From Alishewanella metallidurans (GTDB lineage Bacteria > Pseudomonadota > Gammaproteobacteria > Enterobacterales > Alteromonadaceae), in the NCBI RefSeq assembly GCF_036983985.1, contig NZ_JALAHQ010000006.1, positions 69,365 through 133,364 on the forward strand: DNA of 64,000 nt. Direction: 5' to 3'. The translations under genes and the position numbers were made by a program. Positions 42,287 through 50,953 of the stretch are shown here, in pieces (within the stretch, counting starts at the first letter, position 1; every line of letters starts with the position of its first letter). The notes under the pieces are model-generated. The model ran no database searches. It was not told where the DNA came from and was given only the letters and a program-made list of their open reading frames with translations.

Positions 42287-44440
42287 TTAAACCGGGAAGA
42301 AACGCTGGCCAGCGGCGGCCATGGCGCGGGTTTTGTCGGTTACCTGATAAATTTCGCCTAAGTGACTATAGGTATCGGCCAGTGCGACAAAGTTTGCTAA
42401 ACCCATAGTGTCGGCGTAGCGCAGCGGGCCTCCACGAAACGGCGGAAAGCCTAAGCCGTAAACTAAGCCCATATCCGCTTCAGCAGCAGTGGCAATAATA
42501 CCTTCTTCTAAGCAGCGAATAGTTTCGTTAATCATTGGCACCATTACGCGGGCAATAATTTCATCTGAGGTAAACTCTTGTTTTGCGCTACTAAGGTTGG
42601 CTAGTAAGCTAGTTGCCGCTTCGTCGATATCTTTCTTCGGCTTACCTTTGGCATCTTTGCTATACGCATAAAAGCCGAGGCCATTTTTCTGGCCATAACG
42701 GTCAGCTTTAAACATGGCGGCTACTGGATCATTGTCAAGTTTAGCCATGCGGGTTGGGAAGCCCTCGGCCATTACGTCTGTACAATGGTAGGCGGTGTCT
42801 AAGCCGACTACGTCTAGCAAATAAGCTGGGCCCATTGGCCAACCAAACTGCTTTTCCATTACTTTATCAACTTGGGCAAAGTCGGCGCCATCTAACACTA
42901 ACTTGCTAAAGCCAGCAAAGTAGGGGAATAACACGCGGTTGACAAAGAAACCCGGGCAGTCGTTAACCACAATAGGCGATTTACCCATTTTAGCCGCATA
43001 GGCGACTACAGCAGCAACCGTTTCTTCGCTGGTGTCTTTACCACGAATAACTTCGACTAATGGCATGCGATGTACAGGATTAAAAAAGTGCATGCCACAG
43101 AAGTTTTCTGGCCGGCTTAAATTAGCTGCTAGCAAATCTATAGAAATAGTTGAGGTGTTAGAGGTTAAAATTGCATCGTCGGCAATAATGCCTTCTACTT
43201 CTTTTAATACCGCGCCCTTAACTTTCGGGTTTTCTACTACCGCTTCAACCACAATATCTACCGTTTTTAACGGTTCATTGCTTAGGGTTGGTGTAATAGA
43301 TGAAATAACTTTAGCCATACCTACAGCGTCAAGTTTGTTGCGCTCAACCTGCTTGGCTAGTAGTTTCGTAGCTTCGCCCATACCTAATGCTAAGGCTTTA
43401 TCAGCAATATCTTTCATTACTACTGGCACGCCTTTTAAGGCCGATTGGTAAGCGATGCCGCCGCCCATAATGCCAGCGCCAATTACGGCAGCTTTATTAA
43501 TAGCTTTAGTTGCAGTTTTTGCAGCTTTTTTTGCTTTGCCTTTAATCAGTTGATCATTTAAAAACAAACCAATTTGCGCGGTAGCAGCATCGGTTTTTGC
43601 CAGTTTAGCAAAGCTAGCGTTTTCTAACGCCATAGCGCCGGCGCGATCTAGCCTTGCTGCTGCTTCTATCGTAGTTACTGCCATCATTGGCGCCGGATAA
43701 TGTTTACCTGCATTGGCAAACACTATACCTTTAGCGGTAGAGAAGCTCATAATCGCTTCAGTTTTATTTAGTTTTAACGGCTGTAGTTTAAAGGCGCGCT
43801 TTTTGCGCCAATCTAGCTTGCCTGCAATTGCGTCTTCCAACATGCTAAGTGCAGCGGCTTCTAGTTTTTCTGGTGCAACTACGGCGTCAATTAAACCAAA
43901 TTTTTGTGCTTGCTCCGCGCTGTGGTCTTTACCTGTGGTGATCCACTCCATTGCGTTATCGGCGCCAATAATGCGCGGCAAGCGCACAGTGCCACCGAAG
44001 CCCGGCATTAAGCCTAATTTAACTTCGGGTAAACCAATACGGGTGGTCGTATCTGCCACGCGATAATCAGATGTAAGTGACCACTCACACCCGCCACCAA
44101 GCGCGAAACCCTTAATAGCAACTACTGTTGGCACCGGCAAGTCTTCAGCTAGATCGAATACATCAGAGGCTTCTTTAATCCACGGCACTAACTCTGCTTC
44201 TGGGCGTAAAAATGTGCTTAAAAACTCGGTAATATCAGCGCCAACAATAAAATTGTCTTTTTCACTACAAAAAATAACGCCTTGTAATGCTTTGTCGACG
44301 TGCAGTTGCGCCAAAGCTGTCTTACAATCAGATAGAGTTTGCTGGTCAAATTTATTAACTGAACCTTTTGCGTTAAAAGCAAAACGGGCAATACCAGGTT
44401 TCAGGTAAGCAACACTGATGTTGTCACTCTGGTAAATCAT
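42287..44440 (-). CDS. fadB: Fatty-acid oxidation complex alpha subunit
   Basis: A 717-residue fused enoyl-CoA hydratase/isomerase and 3-hydroxyacyl-CoA dehydrogenase. The hydratase glutamates are Glu119 (GGGCEW) and Glu139 (GLPEV). The NAD-binding motif GAGIMGGG is at 321-328, and the dehydrogenase histidine lies in GMHFFNPVHRM (about 450). The length is near that of E. coli FadB (729). It is the first gene of fadBA. A PsrA-like operator lies about 100 bases upstream. Confidence 0.98.
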   Translation of the reverse strand: MIYQSDNISVAYLKPGIARFAFNAKGSVNKFDQQTLSDCKTALAQLHVDKALQGVIFCSEKDNFIVGADITEFLSTFLRPEAELVPWIKEASDVFDLAEDLPVPTVVAIKGFALGGGCEWSLTSDYRVADTTTRIGLPEVKLGLMPGFGGTVRLPRIIGADNAMEWITTGKDHSAEQAQKFGLIDAVVAPEKLEAAALSMLEDAIAGKLDWRKKRAFKLQPLKLNKTEAIMSFSTAKGIVFANAGKHYPAPMMAVTTIEAAARLDRAGAMALENASFAKLAKTDAATAQIGLFLNDQLIKGKAKKAAKTATKAINKAAVIGAGIMGGGIAYQSALKGVPVVMKDIADKALALGMGEATKLLAKQVERNKLDAVGMAKVISSITPTLSNEPLKTVDIVVEAVVENPKVKGAVLKEVEGIIADDAILTSNTSTISIDLLAANLSRPENFCGMHFFNPVHRMPLVEVIRGKDTSEETVAAVVAYAAKMGKSPIVVNDCPGFFVNRVLFPYFAGFSKLVLDGADFAQVDKVMEKQFGWPMGPAYLLDVVGLDTAYHCTDVMAEGFPTRMAKLDNDPVAAMFKADRYGQKNGLGFYAYSKDAKGKPKKDIDEAATSLLANLSSAKQEFTSDEIIARVMVPMINETIRCLEEGIIATAAEADMGLVYGLGFPPFRGGPLRYADTMGLANFVALADTYSHLGEIYQVTDKTRAMAAAGQRFFPV

Positions 44441-44540
44441 AACGGTGCTCCTTGGTCGCGTAAGTTAGGGTTGGTCGCAACTGGTACGATGAGATTATCT
44501 GAATCAGTGTGTCGCGGTTTGGTAAAAAATTCAACCGTTA

Positions 44541-44558
44541 TTTAAACACTTGTTTGAA
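44541..44558 (-). promoter_or_regulatory. PsrA-like operator upstream of fadBA
   Basis: TTTAAACACTTGTTTGAA is a near-perfect inverted repeat with the form TTnAAACA-CT-TGTTTGAA. It resembles the PsrA fatty-acid-degradation operator of many gammaproteobacteria rather than the enterobacterial FadR site. Confidence 0.65.
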
Positions 44559-44632
44559 TATGACCGCAACGGCCAGCGATAACTATAGGTGTATTTCTTT
44601 CGGATTAGAATTTTTGTTGGGGGTTTATCGTC

Positions 44633-46546
44633 GTGAAACGTATCGTTTTTATGCTGACTAGCCTGCTTTTGACGCCACTATCTATGGCGTCAGTGTCTTC
44701 AGAGGCAGCGTTACGTAATGAGTTTTTACAAGCCGAGCGCCAAATTGGCAGCTTAACTTATGAGCAGGCACAAAAGGTATTAAATAAATTTGCCAACTAT
44801 CCGCTGCTTCCTTATTTGGAGCAGCGCCGTTTACAACAGTTTTTAACCGCCGATGAGCGAATAGGCGAGTTTTTACAGAAAAATAAAGCTACGCCGGTCG
44901 ATTGGCCACTGCGTAAACCCTGGTTGCTTGATTTAGCTAAACGGCAAAAAGGCGCAATGTTTTTGTCGCACTATGCCGGTTCAAAAGACGCTGAATTAGA
45001 ATGTTTGGCGCTACGTTTTAAGTTGTCAGCAAAAGATGCTGATCATGCCGTGTTGTGGCCACAGATTGCTAAGTTATGGGTTGTGGGTAAATCTCAACCT
45101 AGCGCGTGTGACCCCTTATTTTCTGCATGGCGCAAAGCTGGGCAGCAAAAAAACGAGCTGGTATGGCAGCGCATAAGTTTAGCAGCTGAAGGTGGTGATG
45201 CGGGTTTAATACCTTATTTAAAAACCCAACTGCCAGCTGAGCAGCAATATCTTGCGGATATGTATCAACAAACTCGGCGTAACCCCGCAGTGATTGCGAA
45301 TAATAAATTTTTCCCGTTAAAAACCATACAAGAGCGTGATATTGCAGCTTATGGTATGAAGCGGCTTATTTGGCGCCACCCAGACCAAGCATTAAAGGTG
45401 TGGCAGAAATTTGTTAATGACCCTTATTTTAGTGCCGGGCAGCGTTTAGATGTGCAGCGGCAGTTTGCCATTGCACTAGCTAGCAAAGGGGATGACCGTG
45501 CCGCAACGTGGTTTAAAGAGCTGCCAGCTGAATTAATTGATAATACCTTGGCACATTGGCAAGTCAGCCATGCCTTGTCGCAGTTAGATTGGCCAGAGGT
45601 ACAGAAGATAATAGAGGCCTTACCCAAAGAGGTTGCTAAAGATACCAGTTGGCAATATTGGCTGGCGCGCTCGTATGAGCAGCAAGGCCAAGTAGATAAA
45701 GCCAAACCGCTGTTTGAAGCGCTAGCATTACAGCGACACTTTTATGGTTTTATGGCGGCAGCTAAAATGGGCTTACCACCTAGCTTAGCGCACACACCTG
45801 TGGTGGTGTCAGAACAAGAGTTGGCAGGTTTACAACAGCACTCTGCGGTAAAGCGAGCGCAAGAATGGTTGGCTTTAGGCCGGCTAACTGAAGCAAGGCG
45901 AGAGTGGAACTACTTACAGTCTAGTTCAGATGAGCAGCAAAAGCTGGTATCTGCCAAGTTAGCGCATCAGCTACAATGGTATGAAAGAGCAATATTTTCT
46001 CTGGCCGACGTGGGTTATTGGGATGATGTAGAGTTGCGGTTTCCGTTAGCGTTTCAAACTGAAATTAATCAATCAGCAGCCAAGGCAGAAATAGATTCGG
46101 GTTGGGCAATGGCAATAGCGCGTCGTGAAAGCTCTTTTATGGCTGATGCTGCATCACCTGTAGGCGCTAGAGGCTTAATGCAGCTGATGCCAGCTACTGC
46201 GCGAGAAATAGCAAAAAAACCGGTGCAGCTAGCGCAGCTAAATAACCCAGCAACTAATATTGATTACGGCACCGACTATCTAAATTACCTAATGAAACGT
46301 AACGATGGCAATTTGCTGATGGCAACAGCAGCCTACAACGCAGGCTATAGTCGAGTAAAGCAGTGGGTGCCCAAAGATTATGCGGTACCGGCCGATGTCT
46401 GGGTTGAAACCATTCCGTATCGTGAAACCCGAGATTACGTTAAAGCGGTGATGGCGTATTATCAAATATATAATATCAGGCTAAATTCGCCTATTGATGT
46501 ATTCAAACCGCTAACCACAATGCAAATTGGGCTGGTAGTGGAATAA
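44633..46546 (+). CDS. slt: Soluble lytic murein transglycosylase
   Basis: A 637-residue periplasmic enzyme that cleaves peptidoglycan to 1,6-anhydro products. The signal peptide spans about 1-20, and a long alpha-superhelical U-domain (about 25-460) is rich in Trp, Gln and Leu. The C-terminal SLT domain has catalytic Glu499 in ARRESSF, GLMQLMP (about 514-520) and AAYNAGYSRVKQW. The start is GTG at 44633 after a G-rich ribosome site. It is divergent from fadB. Confidence 0.95.
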   Translation: MKRIVFMLTSLLLTPLSMASVSSEAALRNEFLQAERQIGSLTYEQAQKVLNKFANYPLLPYLEQRRLQQFLTADERIGEFLQKNKATPVDWPLRKPWLLDLAKRQKGAMFLSHYAGSKDAELECLALRFKLSAKDADHAVLWPQIAKLWVVGKSQPSACDPLFSAWRKAGQQKNELVWQRISLAAEGGDAGLIPYLKTQLPAEQQYLADMYQQTRRNPAVIANNKFFPLKTIQERDIAAYGMKRLIWRHPDQALKVWQKFVNDPYFSAGQRLDVQRQFAIALASKGDDRAATWFKELPAELIDNTLAHWQVSHALSQLDWPEVQKIIEALPKEVAKDTSWQYWLARSYEQQGQVDKAKPLFEALALQRHFYGFMAAAKMGLPPSLAHTPVVVSEQELAGLQQHSAVKRAQEWLALGRLTEARREWNYLQSSSDEQQKLVSAKLAHQLQWYERAIFSLADVGYWDDVELRFPLAFQTEINQSAAKAEIDSGWAMAIARRESSFMADAASPVGARGLMQLMPATAREIAKKPVQLAQLNNPATNIDYGTDYLNYLMKRNDGNLLMATAAYNAGYSRVKQWVPKDYAVPADVWVETIPYRETRDYVKAVMAYYQIYNIRLNSPIDVFKPLTTMQIGLVVE

Positions 46547-46591
46547 TGTTATGATATCCTGCATGTTTTTCAGTCAACAGGTCAGACACTT

Positions 46592-47917
46592 ATGACAGCT
46601 TCTTATCAAAGCCTGTATCAGGCTCATATTGCCGAATTGCAAACGCGAACGCGTAGCCTGTTACAACGAGAAAACCTAGATGCGCTAGTGATCCACTCTG
46701 GGCAAGCACAGCGCAAGTTCCTTGATGATATGGATTACCCGTTTAAAGCTAATCCGCTATTTAAAGCTTGGCTGCCGGTAATAGATAATCCGCATTGTTG
46801 GTTAATTGTTGATGGCGTAAACAAGCCTAAACTTATATTTTATCGACCCAAAGACTTTTGGCATAAAGTACCTGACGAACCTAACGATTTTTGGGCTGAA
46901 CATTTTGATATTCAGTTATTAGATAAAGCCAACAAGGTTGAAACTTTACTGCCTTACGATAAAGCTGGAATGGCTTATTTGGGCGAGTATTTAGAAGTTG
47001 CTCGAGCGCTAGGTTTTAACGAAATTAATCCAGAGCCGGTATTAAGTTATATTCATTTTTATCGAGCTTATAAAACGCCTTACGAACAGGCGTGCTTGCG
47101 TATAGCTAATAAAATGGCGGTTGCTGGGCATAACGCGGCTAAAGCAGCATTTTATGCTGGCGGCAGTGAGTTTGATATTCAGTTAGCTTACTTGGCCGCC
47201 GCGCGTCAAACAGAAAACGAAATGCCTTATGGCAATATTGTTGCTCTTAACCAAAATTGCGCGATTTTGCATTACACCGCGTTAGAACGCAAAGTGCCTA
47301 AGCAACGGCATTCATTTTTGATTGATGCCGGTGCCGAGTTTCATGGTTATGCGGCAGATATTACCCGTACTTACAGTTTTAACCCACAAGATGAATTTGG
47401 CAGTTTAATTAGCGCAGTGAATGACGCTGAGTTACAACTGGTTGATGGTTTAAAACCAGGGTTAAAATATGGTGAGCTACATGTGCAGTGCCATCAAAAA
47501 ATCGCCACTATACTGCAGCAGTTTGATTTCGTTAAACTATCAGCCGACGCCATAATAGAACGCCAAATTAGCCGGGCGTTTTTCCCTCACGGGCTTGGTC
47601 ATCACTTAGGCTTGCAGGTACATGATGTTGGCGGCTTTATGGCTGACGAGCGCGGCACACACGTTGCGCCGCCAGAAGGCCATCCATATCTGCGATGCAC
47701 ACGCAGCATTGAAGCTAATATGGTGTTTACCATTGAGCCTGGTCTCTATTTTATCGACAGCCTATTAGCTGACTTAGCAGCAACAGAATTTAGCCAATAT
47801 ATTAACTGGCATAAAGTTGACGCATTTCGGCAGTTTGGTGGTATTCGTATTGAAGATAATATTATTGTGCACCAAGACCGAAACGAAAATATGACCCGTG
47901 ATTTACAGCTGGCTTAA
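46592..47917 (+). CDS. pepQ: Xaa-Pro dipeptidase
   Basis: A 441-residue metallopeptidase that splits dipeptides with C-terminal proline. The pita-bread metal ligands are seen in IDAGAEFHGYAADITRTY, HGLGHHLGLQVHD (from about 333), TIEPGLYF and GGIRIEDN. E. coli PepQ has 443 residues. It is followed after 25 bases by trkH, similar to the pepQ-yigZ-trkH order of enterics. Confidence 0.96.
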   Translation: MTASYQSLYQAHIAELQTRTRSLLQRENLDALVIHSGQAQRKFLDDMDYPFKANPLFKAWLPVIDNPHCWLIVDGVNKPKLIFYRPKDFWHKVPDEPNDFWAEHFDIQLLDKANKVETLLPYDKAGMAYLGEYLEVARALGFNEINPEPVLSYIHFYRAYKTPYEQACLRIANKMAVAGHNAAKAAFYAGGSEFDIQLAYLAAARQTENEMPYGNIVALNQNCAILHYTALERKVPKQRHSFLIDAGAEFHGYAADITRTYSFNPQDEFGSLISAVNDAELQLVDGLKPGLKYGELHVQCHQKIATILQQFDFVKLSADAIIERQISRAFFPHGLGHHLGLQVHDVGGFMADERGTHVAPPEGHPYLRCTRSIEANMVFTIEPGLYFIDSLLADLAATEFSQYINWHKVDAFRQFGGIRIEDNIIVHQDRNENMTRDLQLA

Positions 47918-47942
47918 CAGGCCGTAAGGACAGCATTAAGGT

Positions 47943-49394
47943 ATGCAATACCGCTCGATAATCCGGATCTTAGGTTTGCTGATCGCCATCTTTAGTATCA
48001 GCATGGTGCCTCCGGCATTTGTTGCATACTGGTATAAGGATGGTGCCGGCGTACCTTTTTTGCTGTCGTTTGTACTTTGTGTGTTTATCGGCTTTTTAAT
48101 TTGGTATCCCAATCGCCAACATAAAGCCGAGTTAAAAGTACGAGATGGTTTTTTAATTGTCGCCTTATTTTGGATCGTGCTAGGCGCCGCTGGGGCGATG
48201 CCGTTCTTATTAGCCAGCAACCTGCAACTGAGTTTAGCCAGCGCGATGTTTGAAGCGTTTTCTGGTTTAACCACTACCGGTGCCACCGTTTTAACCGGTA
48301 TCGAGTTTTTACCCAAAGCTATTTTATATTATCGCGCGCAACTGCAATGGCTCGGTGGTATGGGTATTATTGTACTGGCGGTAGCAATATTGCCAATGTT
48401 AGGTGTGGGCGGCATGCAGCTGTATCGGGCGGAAACGCCAGGGCCGGTAAAAGACAACAAGATGACACCGCGCATTGCCGATACCGCTAAACACCTGTGG
48501 TATATCTATTTAGCGCTAACATTAAGCTGTACACTGGCGTTTTTTCTTGCTGGTATGAACTGGTTTGACGCTATTTGCCATGCGTTTGCTACTATCGCTA
48601 TCGGTGGTTTTTCTACTTATGATGCCAGTGTTGGTCATTTTCAAAGCCCTTTAATTAACGGCATTTGTGTCGTGTTTTTGCTGCTAAGCGCGGTTAACTT
48701 TCCGCTACACTTTGCTGCGATACGAGGTAAAAGCGTTAGCACCTATTTTCGTGATCCAGAATTTAAAGCCTTTTTAGCTATCCAAGCTACAATTATATTT
48801 ATTTGCTTTGCAACCTTACTATCTACCAATGTGTATAGCAGTGCGGGCGAAGCGTTCGATCAAGCTGCTTTTCAGGCGGTGTCTATTGGCACAACCGCAG
48901 GGTTTACTACGGCTAACTTTTCCGCGTGGCCACTATTCTTACCAATTTTACTGATGTTTTCTAGTTTTATTGGCGGCTGCGCTGGGTCCACCGGTGGTGG
49001 CTTAAAAGTAGTCCGAGTATTGTTATTGTTTTTACAGGGCAAACGCGAGTTAAATCGACTGATTCATCCGCGGGCGGTATATGCAATAAAGTTAGGCCGA
49101 CGGCAGGTTGCTGATCGTATTGTTGAGGCGGTGTGGGGATTTTTCGCTGCTTATGCTTTAGTGTTTTTAGTTATTATGTTGTTATTGTTGCTTACTGGGT
49201 TAGATAACATTACTGCTTTTACGGCAACGGCGGCCTGTTTAAATAACTTAGGCCCAGGTCTGGGTGAGGTTGCAGCCAACTTTGGTAGTATTCCCGACGC
49301 TAGCAAATGGTTACTCGTTGCTGCCATGGTATTTGGTCGGCTGGAAGTATTTACCTTGTTGGTGCTATTTACGCCAGCATTTTGGAAAGATTAA
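47943..49394 (+). CDS. trkH: Trk potassium uptake membrane subunit
   Basis: A 483-residue inner-membrane K+ channel subunit working with TrkA. The four repeated pore loops are recognisable: TTTGATVLTGI (about 111-121), IAIGGFSTYDAS, GTTAGFTTANF and NNLGPGLGEV. About ten transmembrane helices surround them. E. coli TrkH also has 483 residues. It probably shares an operon with pepQ. The TrkA gene lies 1.6 kb further on the opposite strand. Confidence 0.97.
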   Translation: MQYRSIIRILGLLIAIFSISMVPPAFVAYWYKDGAGVPFLLSFVLCVFIGFLIWYPNRQHKAELKVRDGFLIVALFWIVLGAAGAMPFLLASNLQLSLASAMFEAFSGLTTTGATVLTGIEFLPKAILYYRAQLQWLGGMGIIVLAVAILPMLGVGGMQLYRAETPGPVKDNKMTPRIADTAKHLWYIYLALTLSCTLAFFLAGMNWFDAICHAFATIAIGGFSTYDASVGHFQSPLINGICVVFLLLSAVNFPLHFAAIRGKSVSTYFRDPEFKAFLAIQATIIFICFATLLSTNVYSSAGEAFDQAAFQAVSIGTTAGFTTANFSAWPLFLPILLMFSSFIGGCAGSTGGGLKVVRVLLLFLQGKRELNRLIHPRAVYAIKLGRRQVADRIVEAVWGFFAAYALVFLVIMLLLLLTGLDNITAFTATAACLNNLGPGLGEVAANFGSIPDASKWLLVAAMVFGRLEVFTLLVLFTPAFWKD

Positions 49395-49402
49395 GTCGTC
49401 GT

Positions 49403-49429
49403 TTGACAAAATTATATTAGCAGTCTAAT
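49403..49429 (+). promoter_or_regulatory. Promoter of the fulvocin-like module
   Basis: A perfect TTGACA (49403-49408) and TCTAAT (49424-49429, five of six matches), 15 bases apart, right after trkH. This would give a leader just before the ATG at 49460. The spacer is a little short. Confidence 0.55.
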
Positions 49430-49459
49430 TTTAGTGAAATGCTAAATTTGGATTAAATT

Positions 49460-49510
49460 ATGAGAAATTTATTGTTTATTTTGTTTGTTTTTTGTTGCTT
49501 TAATGCGTGA
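49460..49510 (+). other. Signal-peptide-like leader reading frame ending in TGA, in frame with the bacteriocin-like gene
   Basis: ATG 49460 opens 16 codons reading MRNLLFILFVFCCFNA: one Arg, a hydrophobic core, and an alanine end as in signal peptides. TGA follows at 49508-49510. The next codon in the same frame is Ser, then the ATG at 49514 of the long gene. The leader probably once was, or by read-through still is, the N-terminus of that protein. Confidence 0.6.
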
Positions 49511-49513
49511 TCA

Positions 49514-50080
49514 ATGAATAAGTGTCTTGATAAAGACATTTCTCCTAATGTAGAAAATACAATTAATATTGTGCTAAATAATATAGATAATGAAATTTTC
49601 ATATTGGAATATTTATCAGATATTCCTGAGTTAGAGCAGAAAAAAGTATTCATAAATCTCAACTCTAAAAACAGATCAAAATTATGGCTTGCTCATTTAA
49701 ATAGAGAAATGAATACGGCGGTTCTTAATAAATTTCAGTATGAAACCTTTTCAGAGGTTATTTCTTTTGCAAGGGATCATCTTAATTTTGACGACACGGC
49801 TCCAGATCACGCAATTGAAAAAATAACGTATCTGTATAATAAGATAAATAAATATTTTACCCGAGCGGATGCAGCTAAGTATTTTGCAAGTTTCAGTTCT
49901 TCATCTACTGATGGAGTTGCAGAAAAACAAGGAGCTGGTTGTGCGTGTAATAAAGCCGTAGATTTTTGCTATATTTATGGTCCTTGCAGTTCAGGTAATT
50001 GTGCTACTTCTTCCTTGGGTTGTGGCCTGCTTTGGTTAGGTAGTTGCAACGGTCTTTGCTCGCATATGATGGAACCATAG
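49514..50080 (+). CDS. Fulvocin C-related bacteriocin precursor-like protein
   Basis: A 188-residue protein. The first 140 residues are helical, Asn/Lys/Glu-rich and unlike any family I can name. The last 48 hold eight cysteines (143, 145, 152, 158, 163, 170, 178, 182). The spacing C-x-C-x6-C-x5-C-x4-C-x6-C, and local matches such as C-x-C, D-[YF]-C, GCG and CNG, follow fulvocin C from Myxococcus fulvus (recalled from memory). The likely core begins near Ala141. No good ribosome site precedes ATG 49514, and an in-frame signal-like leader lies upstream behind a TGA. The gene is AT-rich. The next gene follows after two bases. Bacteriocin activity is inferred, not shown. Confidence 0.75.
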   Translation: MNKCLDKDISPNVENTINIVLNNIDNEIFILEYLSDIPELEQKKVFINLNSKNRSKLWLAHLNREMNTAVLNKFQYETFSEVISFARDHLNFDDTAPDHAIEKITYLYNKINKYFTRADAAKYFASFSSSSTDGVAEKQGAGCACNKAVDFCYIYGPCSSGNCATSSLGCGLLWLGSCNGLCSHMMEP

Positions 50081-50082
50081 AA

Positions 50083-50952
50083 ATGAAGATATATATTATA
50101 GCTATAATATTAACGACAGTTTCTATATTACTTGGTGCGATAGGTAGCTTAGTGCAAGCCCCTGTTGTATTTTTAATTTATTTTGTATTTATATATTTTA
50201 ATAATAAACCTTTTATAAAGAATTTTTTTATAGGTGTAATGCCTTTTTTTATAATCGTATTCTTTGCTATGTACCTCCAAAATCACTATGCGGGGCTGGT
50301 TATTTTGTTTTCATCTGTCTTGGGGGCTACTGCGGGCTATTTATGTGCCAAGTTATCGCAATATAAGGCCATATTATTTGTAGTTACTTCTGTGGGTGGT
50401 GCATTATTAATCACCATTTCAAACAATACTTGGGTGAGTAATTATAGTATGGCCGGTGGCGTCTCAGAGAGAAATATTTCTTTGGGGGATGTTATTCATA
50501 TAAATGATCCTGAAGAGTACACGCCTAAATTTAGTAATGGATATAGCATTGTTCAGTTATGGACTATTGATTGCGGCTCCTGCAGGACGTCATTTCCTTT
50601 CTGGGAACAGGTAAAAACTTGCGCTGAAAAATCTGATGATATTGACTTTAGAAGCTTGCATTTACCCAGTAACCATCTGGGCGAGAAGTATTTTGCAGAG
50701 GCAGAGTCTATTCTTAAAAATTACCGTTTGAATTCGGCAAGTAATATTTATTTAAATAAAGACGATAGCGTAAATTTAAAAGTATTAGGTCTGCATGGTG
50801 TTTCTTCATATCTCATTATGAAAAAGGACGATATTATATTTTCTCAGCATACTATAAACATTAAAGGTAGTTTAATAAGTTCAAAAAAGACTATTGCGGA
50901 TTTTTTTAGAAACATTGATCTTACTTTTTCGATATGCCTTAATGGCCATTAG
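50083..50952 (+). CDS. Membrane protein with periplasmic thioredoxin-like (CGSC) domain
   Basis: 289 residues from ATG 50083, two bases after the stop of the bacteriocin-like gene, so the pair is translationally coupled. Four hydrophobic segments (about 3-24, 27-40, 46-64 and 70-112, perhaps split further) precede a thioredoxin/TlpA-like domain (about 128-285). The redox motif is CGSC at 164-167 after QLWTID. The likely role is making or isomerising disulfides in the eight-cysteine peptide, as inferred from co-location. An immunity role cannot be excluded. It is very AT-rich, and its stop is one base from the convergent trkA stop. Confidence 0.75.
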   Translation: MKIYIIAIILTTVSILLGAIGSLVQAPVVFLIYFVFIYFNNKPFIKNFFIGVMPFFIIVFFAMYLQNHYAGLVILFSSVLGATAGYLCAKLSQYKAILFVVTSVGGALLITISNNTWVSNYSMAGGVSERNISLGDVIHINDPEEYTPKFSNGYSIVQLWTIDCGSCRTSFPFWEQVKTCAEKSDDIDFRSLHLPSNHLGEKYFAEAESILKNYRLNSASNIYLNKDDSVNLKVLGLHGVSSYLIMKKDDIIFSQHTINIKGSLISSKKTIADFFRNIDLTFSICLNGH

Positions 50953-50953
50953 T

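Noticed and set aside
49508..49510. TGA as a selenocysteine codon
   Set aside because: No selenoprotein-like context or family; a nonsense change or use of the ATG at 49514 is simpler.
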